The notes below the pieces were generated by a model. That model had not been told where the DNA came from. It made no database searches and saw nothing but the letters and a program-made list of their open reading frames with translations. From Paracoccaceae bacterium (lineage in GTDB: Bacteria; Pseudomonadota; Alphaproteobacteria; Rhodobacterales; Rhodobacteraceae), in NCBI GenBank assembly GCA_023254015.1, contig JALQYS010000185.1:1-16745 (forward strand): DNA of 16,745 nt. The letters run 5' to 3'. Every line of letters starts with the position of its first letter. Position 1 is the stretch's first letter. Made by a program: the position numbers and the translations under genes. Shown one piece after another: positions 6,035-12,550 of this stretch.

Positions 6035-6737
6035 ATCAGGGGCCGAGGTTTTGAAAGTCACCGGCCTGACCGCCGGCTATGGCCCCTTGCGGGTGCTGCA
6101 CGAGATCGATTTCAAGGTCGCCGAGGGCGAGCGCGTGGGGCTGGTGGGCCTGAACGGCCACGGCAAGACCACGCTGTTCCGGGCCATCTCCAGTCTGGTC
6201 GGCTGGCAGTCCGGGTCGATCCTGTTGAACGGGCAAGAGATCGGCGGTAGCCGCAGCACGGGGCCGGGGCGCAAGACGCCGGGCATCGTGCGGGCTGGGC
6301 TGGCGATGACGCCGCAGGGCGACGCGATTTTCCCGGGCCTGACCGTGGCGCAGCATCTGGATTGCGGGGCCTATACCCCGAAAGCCTGGCGCGACCGCAA
6401 GGCCCGGCGCGACATGGTGTTCGACATCTTTCCGCCCTTGCGGAAACTGGAACACGCGCTGGTCGGTCGCCTGTCGGGCGGCGAGCGGCGGATGGTCTCG
6501 GTCGGCAGGGCGCTGATGGTGGAGGCCTCGCTTTACCTGATCGACGAGCCCTCGCTTGGCCTTGCGCCAAAGATCAGCGCATCCGTCATCGAGGCGCTTT
6601 TCGCCCTGCCGAAGGACGGCCGCGCCATGGTGATTGCCGAGCAGAACGTGGCCCTCTTGTCGGGCCGGGTCGACCGCATGGTCGGCATGCACGCAGGCCG
6701 CATCCGCGGCGACGTTGGCCATGTGAGTTTGCACTGA
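6027..6737 (+). CDS. ABC transporter ATPase, LivF/UrtE type
   Basis: Second cytoplasmic ATPase of the importer, 236 residues, start ATG 6027 with GAGGAG seven bases upstream. Walker A is GLNGHGKTT, the Q-loop lies in MTPQGDAIFPGLTV, the signature is canonical (RLSGGERRMVSVGRAL) and Walker B is LYLIDEPSLGL. The switch position reads AEQN, glutamine in place of histidine, as is usual in LivF-type subunits. In a heterodimer its signature would complete the ATP site of the preceding subunit, while its own Walker motifs would face that partner's degenerate loop. The gene overlaps its upstream neighbour by 8 bases and shares one base (TGATG) with the downstream permease, so the set is translationally coupled. 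Confidence 0.94.
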   Translation: MARSGAEVLKVTGLTAGYGPLRVLHEIDFKVAEGERVGLVGLNGHGKTTLFRAISSLVGWQSGSILLNGQEIGGSRSTGPGRKTPGIVRAGLAMTPQGDAIFPGLTVAQHLDCGAYTPKAWRDRKARRDMVFDIFPPLRKLEHALVGRLSGGERRMVSVGRALMVEASLYLIDEPSLGLAPKISASVIEALFALPKDGRAMVIAEQNVALLSGRVDRMVGMHAGRIRGDVGHVSLH

Positions 6738-7666
6738 TGGATATTTTCGTCACCCTCGTTCACGGGCTGAATCTGGCCGCGATCTATGGCCTGATGGCCA
6801 TCGGCATCTCGCTGCTTTGGTCATCCATCGGCATGATCAACATGGCCCATGGCGCGACCTTTGCCGTCTCGGGTTATGCGGCCTGGGCGGTGGCCGATCT
6901 GATGAAACCCATCCTTCTGGCAGCCTTTGGCAAGACGGCCATGGGCACGGCCGCCATGGCGGGCGTGACGCTGACAACCGGGGCGGCGGTCGGGGCGCTG
7001 TTCGGGGCGCTGATCTATTTGCTGGCTTTCCTGCCCATCCACGACAAGCCGAATTTCCCCGTCCGCAGCCTGATCGTGACCTTGGCGATCAATCTGGCCA
7101 CGGTGCAGCTTCTCTTGTGGTATTTCGGGCCAAAGCAGAAAAACCTGCCCAAGATTTTCGGCACCGGCAAGCTGGACATCGGCCCATTGTCGGCCCGTTA
7201 TGACCAGATCGGCGCGATCGTGGCGACGGTTGTCATTCTGGGGCTGGTCCTCTTGTGGCTGAAGGTCAGCCGCAAGGGGCTGGAGATCCGCGCCATGATG
7301 CAGAACCCCGAAGGCGCGGTTCTGTCAGGGATTTCCGTGCGCTGGACGGCGCTGCCCGTCACCATGCTGACCGGCGCGCTGGCCGGGCTGGCGGCGGTGC
7401 TGCTCAGCCAGACCATCTTTGTCTCGCCCACCTCGGGCACGATGCCGCTTATCAAGGGGCTGACCATCGCGCTACTGGGGGGCCTTGGATCGGTGCCCGG
7501 TGCGGTGGCGGGGGCCGTCATCATCGGCTTTCTTGAGGCGATCGTGGGCGCGCTGCCCTTCCTTGGACAGCGCTATGTGCTGTTTGCCACCTTCCTCTTC
7601 ATCATCATCGTTCTGATCATCCGCCCCCGTGGCATTGGCGGGCTTCTGGACGAGGTTCGGAAATGA
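6737..7666 (+). CDS. ABC transporter permease, LivH/UrtB type
   Basis: Integral membrane permease of 309 residues, normal length for LivH. The N-terminus (MDIFVTLVHGLNLAAIYGLMAIG) and the SIGMINMAHGATFAVSGYAAW segment are typical of the first two membrane helices of this family. Further hydrophobic segments follow, with the characteristic GLTIALLGGLGSVPGAVAGAVIIGFLEAIV near the C-terminus and an RPRGIGGL ending. The start ATG shares its first base with the previous stop, and its stop shares ATGA with the next permease. With its partner it forms the pore of the amide importer. Confidence 0.93.
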   Translation: MDIFVTLVHGLNLAAIYGLMAIGISLLWSSIGMINMAHGATFAVSGYAAWAVADLMKPILLAAFGKTAMGTAAMAGVTLTTGAAVGALFGALIYLLAFLPIHDKPNFPVRSLIVTLAINLATVQLLLWYFGPKQKNLPKIFGTGKLDIGPLSARYDQIGAIVATVVILGLVLLWLKVSRKGLEIRAMMQNPEGAVLSGISVRWTALPVTMLTGALAGLAAVLLSQTIFVSPTSGTMPLIKGLTIALLGGLGSVPGAVAGAVIIGFLEAIVGALPFLGQRYVLFATFLFIIIVLIIRPRGIGGLLDEVRK

Positions 7667-9180
7667 CCGAAAAGAAGTTCTACCAGATCGGCCAGCGTCC
7701 GGCCGAAGTGATCCTGCACCCCTCGGGCGATGCGCCCCTGCACCGGCGCCGGCTGCCCTTCACCCGGCGGCACTGGTTCAAGTGGCGGTCGCGCCTGAAC
7801 GCCAAGACGCTGGAGCAGGAGCGGATGCTGGCCGACAAGCGCCCCTTGTGGTGGGCGCTGGGGCTGGGGGCGCTGCTGTTGGCCGCGCCCTTCCTGTCGA
7901 ACCCGATGCTGATGATCGCGGCGGTCTTTTGCATCTTCTCGGCCATCAACGTCCTTTGGACGCTGATCATCGGCACGGCAGGCATCTTCAGTCTGGCAAC
8001 CCTGGCCGTCGTGGGCATCGGGGCCTATGTGAGCGCGGCGCTGAATGTCTATCTTGGCCTGCCCTGGCCCCTGATGTTTGTCGCGGGCGGTCTGGCGGGG
8101 CTTGTGGTGGGCGGTTTTCTGGCGCTGCCCTCCACCCGCCTTGACGGGCTTTACTATGCCCTGCTGACCATGGGCTTTGCCGAGATTTGCCGGGTTTTCG
8201 TGCAACAGCTGAAACCGCTGGGGCCGCAGAACGGGTCGATCAACAATGTCGGCAGCTTCATTCCCGCCGATTGGCAGCTGCAAAGGCCGGGGCTTCTCTT
8301 GGGCTTTGCCGGGGCCTTCGTGATCCTTCTTCTGGCGCTTTTGACCTTCCGCATCGTCAACTCCGAACGGCTGGGGATGCAGTTGCAGACCGCCCGCGAG
8401 GACGAGGCCTTTGCCGAGGCCGTGGGCATCGACTATCGCCGGGCGCGGATGCGGGTGTTCCTGATCTCGTCTGCCGGGCTGGGGGTGATCGGGGCGTTTT
8501 ACGCGCAGTTCTACGGCTCCATCTCGCCGCAGGTGTTCAGCCTGGACCAGCTGATGCTCTTGTTTGCCATGATCGTCATCGGCGGGCTTGGCCGCAGCGA
8601 GGGCGCGGTGATCGGCACGGCCATTGTGGTGCTGATCGACAAGGGCCTTTTGAACCTTGGCCCTATCCGCATCCTTCTGGTCGCGGCCATCATGCTGGGC
8701 GTGACGCTGTTCCTTCACAACGGCCTTGCCGGGGCGCGCGAACAGTTCCGCGGCTGGCGCAATCGCAAGAAATCCGAGGCGCGCGCGCGCCGCACCGAAA
8801 AGGGGGGTGAAGTCATGCCCGAAGAAGCCATCGAAATCGCCGACAAGCAGGAAATCTACTATCGCCGGTTCCAGAAACGCCTGCGCGACAAGCTGAAGGC
8901 CCTGATCACGCCGGAACTGATCGAGGAACACCGCAAGAACCCGCTTGGCCATCATTCGGATGCCCTTTCCCGGGTGCTGAACCACTTCCGCCGTGGCGAG
9001 GTGGCCGACAAATACGCCATCATGCGCCAGCCCGAGGCGTTCCACGCCTACAAGATCGTGGCCTTTTCGGGGGTGCGTGGCGCGCCGCCCCGGCTGGTCG
9101 ACGACCGCACCTATTACGACATCAACGAGGCCTATCACGCCGTGTTCCTGCTGCGCGTGAACGACCTGATGGAAAGCTGA
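7663..9180 (+). CDS. ABC transporter permease (LivM/UrtC type) fused in frame to the dimethylformamidase small subunit
   Basis: One uninterrupted frame of 505 codons joins two proteins normally encoded apart. Residues 1-384 form a LivM-type permease. It has an unusual basic cytoplasmic N-terminal extension of about 60 residues (HRRRLPFTRRHWFKWRSRL), then membrane segments from about residue 61, with family stretches such as NVLWTLIIGTAGIFSLATLA, LDGLYYALLTMGFAEICRV and IVIGGLGRSEGAVIGTAIVVLI. After the last helix comes a basic linker (REQFRGWRNRKKSEARARR), expected to be cytoplasmic. Residues 385-505 are the complete small subunit of N,N-dimethylformamidase. No stop separates them, but a strong ribosome binding site precedes residue 385. 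Products could therefore be the fusion, the free subunit or both. A sequencing slip that removed a stop cannot be excluded, though both halves are intact. Confidence 0.88.
   Translation: MTEKKFYQIGQRPAEVILHPSGDAPLHRRRLPFTRRHWFKWRSRLNAKTLEQERMLADKRPLWWALGLGALLLAAPFLSNPMLMIAAVFCIFSAINVLWTLIIGTAGIFSLATLAVVGIGAYVSAALNVYLGLPWPLMFVAGGLAGLVVGGFLALPSTRLDGLYYALLTMGFAEICRVFVQQLKPLGPQNGSINNVGSFIPADWQLQRPGLLLGFAGAFVILLLALLTFRIVNSERLGMQLQTAREDEAFAEAVGIDYRRARMRVFLISSAGLGVIGAFYAQFYGSISPQVFSLDQLMLLFAMIVIGGLGRSEGAVIGTAIVVLIDKGLLNLGPIRILLVAAIMLGVTLFLHNGLAGAREQFRGWRNRKKSEARARRTEKGGEVMPEEAIEIADKQEIYYRRFQKRLRDKLKALITPELIEEHRKNPLGHHSDALSRVLNHFRRGEVADKYAIMRQPEAFHAYKIVAFSGVRGAPPRLVDDRTYYDINEAYHAVFLLRVNDLMES
8802..8807 (+). 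promoter_or_regulatory. Internal ribosome binding site for the dimethylformamidase small subunit
   Basis: A purine run AAAAGGGGGG ends seven bases before the ATG at 8815, inside the permease reading frame. It supports independent initiation of the small subunit even though the upstream frame never stops. Confidence 0.65.
8815..9180 (+). CDS. dmfA1: N,N-dimethylformamidase small (alpha) subunit, internal start
   Basis: Cytoplasmic subunit of 121 residues, slightly shorter than the roughly 130 known for Paracoccus and Alcaligenes enzymes. It has no metal ligands of its own in the family model and supports the iron-containing large subunit. It is charged and mostly helical (EIYYRRFQKRLRDKLKALITPELIEEH), continues GHHSDALSRVLNHFRRGEVADKYAI, and ends with a compact domain including YDINEAYHAVFLLRVNDLMES. 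Its ATG follows a strong purine-rich ribosome binding site, and the large subunit starts one base after its stop (TGAGATG). It shares the frame of the upstream permease with no intervening stop, which is unusual. The adjacency to the large subunit makes the call firm. Confidence 0.85.
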   Translation: MPEEAIEIADKQEIYYRRFQKRLRDKLKALITPELIEEHRKNPLGHHSDALSRVLNHFRRGEVADKYAIMRQPEAFHAYKIVAFSGVRGAPPRLVDDRTYYDINEAYHAVFLLRVNDLMES

Positions 9181-9181
9181 G

Positions 9182-11491
9182 ATGACCAATACCCGCATTT
9201 TCGGCTATGCCGACCCGATGTGCGCCCGCGCTGGCGGCCGTGTGGACTTCATGCTCTCGGTCGAAGGCCGCGACGAGGTCGAGGCGCAGCTTGTGCGCGT
9301 GCTGCATGGCGATGAAAACCCCGAAGGCCCGGGCTATGTGGAAGAGGCAGTCAGCATCGCGCTGCCAAAGACACTGAAGGTGCGCCGGCAGTTCACCCAG
9401 GTGGGCAGCTTTGCCCGCGCCGATGACCCCGAGGGCCGGCTAGATGGGCTGCAGAGCTTTACGCTTTTCGCCCATGTCTTTCCAACCCTGCCCAAGGCCG
9501 AACGCCAACAGATCCTTGGCCGCTGGGATATCGAGGGGTCAAAGGGCTTTGGTCTGGGCATCGATCCTGATGGCCATGTGGCGATGTGGCTGGGGGATGG
9601 TGCGGGCGTGGATGAAATCCGCACCGAGATCACGTTGGTACCGCGGTGCTGGTATTTCGTCGCCGCCAGCTATGATGCGGCCAGCAAGCAGGCCCAGCTT
9701 CACGTCATCAACTGCGTGACGCAGTGGAACAGCCGGATTTCCACCGTGGTGCCCTTCGAAGGCGACAGCTGGATCAAGGAAACCCTGCGCCACGGGCCGG
9801 GGGCGACGCAGGGCGCGGCCAGCTTCAAGCTGGCTTCGGCCACGGCCTACAACCCGGTGCGCGGCCATTACGGGGCCTTCCTGTTCAACGGCAAGATCGA
9901 CCGTTCGGGGGTCTATGACCGTCCGCTGGCGCGCCACGAGGTGATGGCGCTGGCCCGCGGCGATGCGCCGGCGCGCGACGGGCTGCTGGCCTATTGGGAC
10001 CCGACCGCGAACCTGGCGCGCGATGGCGTGGGCGACACGATTCCCGACACCGGGCCGCATGGCCTGCACATGCAGGGCATCAACCGCCCCGTCCGCTGCA
10101 TGACCGGCTTCAACTGGAAAGGCGAGGACAGCTATCGCCTTGCGCCCGAGACCTATGGCGGCGTGCATTTCCACGACGACGCCATGACCGATTGCCGCTG
10201 GGAGGTGACCCATTCCCTGACCCTGCCGGACGACCTGAAATCCGGCGTCTATTGCCTGAAGGTGTCGGGCGGGGGCGGGCAGGACAGCATCCCCTTCATC
10301 GTGCGGCCCAAGACGCCCAAGGCAAAGCTGGCCATCCTTCTGCCCACCTTCACCTATCTGGCCTATGCCAACGAACACCTGAGTTACGAGGCGCCCATCG
10401 CGCAGGCGATCACCGCGCATACTCCGGTGATCGTGGCCGAGGATCTTGAGTATAAAAAGCTCGAGGAGTTCGGCCTGTCGACCTATGACCACCACACCGA
10501 CGGCGCGGGCTGCTGCTATTCGTCGTGGAAGCGGCCGATCATCACCCTGCGCCCGCGCTACCGCCTGCCCGCGATGAACTTTCCCTGGGCGCTGCCGGCA
10601 GACCTGTCGCTGATCTGGTGGCTGGAACATGCCGGCTATGATTATGACCTCATCACCGACCACGACCTGCATGCCGAGGGGCTGGACTGCCTGAAGCCCT
10701 ATTCTTGCGTGGTGAACGGCACCCACCCGGAATATTATTCCGAAGAGATGATGGACGCGACCGAGGCCTATCTGAAACAGGGCGGGCGCTTGATGTATCT
10801 GGGCGGGAACGGCTATTACTGGGTGACGGGCACGCGCGCGGGGGAACCGGCCTGCATCGAGGTCCGCAAGCTGGACAGCGGCAGCCGCGCCTGGCAGGCC
10901 GAACCGGGCGAGGGCTATCTTGCCTCGACCGGCCAGCGCTCGGGCCTTTGGCGCAACCGCGGCCGGGCGCCGCAAAAGATCGTCGGCCTGGGCTTTACCA
11001 CCGAAGGCATGGACGCCTCCGAGCCGTTCGAGCGTATGCCCGACAGTTTCCACCGCCGGGTGGCCTGGATCTTTGACGGCATCGGAGAGGAAGAGCTGAT
11101 CGGCGACTTCGGACTTGCCTGCGGCGGGGCAGGGGGGGTGGAGCTTGACCGCTATGAGCTGGGTCTCGGCACCCCGCCCCATACCATGCTGATGGCCTCG
11201 ACCATCGGCCATTCCGACAACTACCCGCTGGTCAGCGAAGAAGTCACCTATGCCTTCCCCGGCCGGGGAGGCACGCAGGACGCGCAGGTGCGCGGCGACA
11301 TGATCTTCTTCACCACGCCCGCGCATGGCGCCTGCTTTGCCGCAGGCTCCATCGCCTGGTCGCAGGCCCTGCCGTGCCATGGTGGCGAAAACAACGTGGC
11401 CCGAATCATGCGGAACGTGCTCAATGCCTTTCTGAAAGAGGGCGAACTGCCGGGGGCAGCCTACAAGGGCGACGAAAAGCTCTGGCGGTAG
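9182..11491 (+). CDS. dmfA2: N,N-dimethylformamidase large (beta) subunit
   Basis: Hydrolyses N,N-dimethylformamide to dimethylamine and formate. The 769 residues match the usual size of about 760. Residues about 85-260 look like a LamG/jelly-roll domain (QSFTLFAHVFPTLPKAERQQ...), and the C-terminal half holds the catalytic domain. Paracoccus dimethylformamidase is known for a mononuclear iron held by two tyrosines and a glutamate. The likely equivalents here are a tyrosine in TYLAYANEHL (about 395), the tyrosine of STYDHHTDG (435) and the glutamate of THPEYYSEEM (517), with His515 next to it; a second conserved acid may be Glu654 in GVELDRY. These are placed by eye from memory of the published numbering. 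The gene follows the small subunit by one base and precedes the regulator by 24 bases. A related amidase on other N-substituted amides is the main alternative. Confidence 0.93.
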   Translation: MTNTRIFGYADPMCARAGGRVDFMLSVEGRDEVEAQLVRVLHGDENPEGPGYVEEAVSIALPKTLKVRRQFTQVGSFARADDPEGRLDGLQSFTLFAHVFPTLPKAERQQILGRWDIEGSKGFGLGIDPDGHVAMWLGDGAGVDEIRTEITLVPRCWYFVAASYDAASKQAQLHVINCVTQWNSRISTVVPFEGDSWIKETLRHGPGATQGAASFKLASATAYNPVRGHYGAFLFNGKIDRSGVYDRPLARHEVMALARGDAPARDGLLAYWDPTANLARDGVGDTIPDTGPHGLHMQGINRPVRCMTGFNWKGEDSYRLAPETYGGVHFHDDAMTDCRWEVTHSLTLPDDLKSGVYCLKVSGGGGQDSIPFIVRPKTPKAKLAILLPTFTYLAYANEHLSYEAPIAQAITAHTPVIVAEDLEYKKLEEFGLSTYDHHTDGAGCCYSSWKRPIITLRPRYRLPAMNFPWALPADLSLIWWLEHAGYDYDLITDHDLHAEGLDCLKPYSCVVNGTHPEYYSEEMMDATEAYLKQGGRLMYLGGNGYYWVTGTRAGEPACIEVRKLDSGSRAWQAEPGEGYLASTGQRSGLWRNRGRAPQKIVGLGFTTEGMDASEPFERMPDSFHRRVAWIFDGIGEEELIGDFGLACGGAGGVELDRYELGLGTPPHTMLMASTIGHSDNYPLVSEEVTYAFPGRGGTQDAQVRGDMIFFTTPAHGACFAAGSIAWSQALPCHGGENNVARIMRNVLNAFLKEGELPGAAYKGDEKLWR

Positions 11492-11515
11492 ACGTCCCGG
11501 CAGGAGGGGGGAGAC

Positions 11516-12490
11516 ATGGGGCTTGGCATCGCCAGCTTCTCTCGGTTCATCACCGAGATGAATGACCGCACCCGCGACGAGGATGCGGAAGGCCTTGCGC
11601 GCTGGGCGGTGGACGAGCTGTCTCGCACCATCGGCTTTGACGCCGCCTGGTATGGCTGGGCCAAGCTGCGCCCCGAAGGGGTCGAGGTCCATGCCAATGC
11701 CGCGTTGAACCTGCCAGAGGGGTTTTACGACTATTGGCGCACCATGTCCGATCAGGACCTTCTGGCACGCTACATGATCGAGAACCCAGGCCGCGTGGCG
11801 ATCTATGACCGCAAGCAGCCCCGCCAGACCGACGGCATGGCCAGCCTGTCTGACAAGTTCGGGCTGCACCGGATGACGACAGCGATGCACGGCCAGTATG
11901 GTGAGCATGCCTCGTTCTACATCTCGTCCTATCGGGTGGGGGCGCAGGCCCGCAACTGGACCGAGGCCGAGCGGGACTATCTGCAATGCGCCGTCGATCA
12001 GCTGTCGGCGGCGATGAAGCTGACCTCGGCCGAACCTGGGCGGCCTGATCGGCCGGGCAGGGTGACGATCCTTGCCTCCGAAAACGGCATCGGGCTTCTG
12101 GGGCTGAGCGCGCTGCGCGCCCAGTTCGGCGAGGTCTGGCCGCGCTGGACGGGCGACCATCTGCCCGAACAGCTGGCGCGGCTGATCGGCTGCCCCGGCA
12201 CGCATCTGCTGCCCGACCGCGATCTGGTGGTCACGGTGGAAAGCCCGCCGCGCTGCGACGGCATGGGGCTGCGCCGGCTGACGCTGCGCCGGTTGACGCG
12301 GATCGACACGCTGACCCCGCGTGAGCGCGAGGTGGCCCGCGCCCTGTCGGATGGCCACAGCCACAAGGAGGTGGCGCGGCTTCTGGGCCTTGCGCCCGCC
12401 ACCATTCGAAACCAGACCCAGGCCATCTATCACAAGCTGGGTGTCGACAACCGCGCCAGCCTGTCGGCCATGCTGTCGCAGGGGCATTGA
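11516..12490 (+). CDS. dmfR: LuxR-family transcriptional regulator, DmfR-like
   Basis: Regulator of 324 residues with a C-terminal LuxR helix-turn-helix at about 263-320: LTPREREVARALSDGHSHKEVARLLGL then PATIRNQTQAIYHKLGVDNRASL. The N-terminal 250 residues form an unassigned sensor region; no receiver aspartate pattern, no Walker A and no clear autoinducer domain were seen. An AGGAGGGGGGAG run gives a strong ribosome binding site before the ATG at 11516. In Paracoccus aminophilus a LuxR-type gene, dmfR, neighbours dmfA1A2 and affects their expression, so the same role is likely here. It is the last gene of the operon and converges on the RTX gene across a structured gap. Confidence 0.85.
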   Translation: MGLGIASFSRFITEMNDRTRDEDAEGLARWAVDELSRTIGFDAAWYGWAKLRPEGVEVHANAALNLPEGFYDYWRTMSDQDLLARYMIENPGRVAIYDRKQPRQTDGMASLSDKFGLHRMTTAMHGQYGEHASFYISSYRVGAQARNWTEAERDYLQCAVDQLSAAMKLTSAEPGRPDRPGRVTILASENGIGLLGLSALRAQFGEVWPRWTGDHLPEQLARLIGCPGTHLLPDRDLVVTVESPPRCDGMGLRRLTLRRLTRIDTLTPREREVARALSDGHSHKEVARLLGLAPATIRNQTQAIYHKLGVDNRASLSAMLSQGH

Positions 12491-12550
12491 CGCGCCCTTT
12501 CGCGAGGAGTGCCCGGAACGGGCTTCGACGAGCAGGCCGCCGGGCGCGTC
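12489..12550. terminator. Structured convergent intergenic region, likely two-way terminator
   Basis: The whole gap between two convergent genes is bounded by a perfect 9-base inverted repeat, GACGCGCCC (12489-12497) and GGGCGCGTC (12542-12550). Its first arm begins inside the stop codon of the LuxR gene and its second abuts the stop of the RTX gene. Inside lies a smaller hairpin, GCCCG-GAA-CGGGC (12511-12523). No T-run follows on either strand, so termination would rest on the stem strength or on Rho. Confidence 0.5.

Noticed and set aside
7573..9198. A 541-codon minus-strand frame opposite the LivM-type permease and DMFase small subunit
   Set aside because: Its frame mirrors the real genes, and its Gln/His/Arg-rich sequence shows no family features.
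9539..12487. A 982-codon open frame on the minus strand across the DMFase large subunit and LuxR gene
   Set aside because: It is antisense to two clear genes, its composition is Arg/Gly/His/Gln-rich without domain logic, and such frames arise in GC-rich coding DNA.
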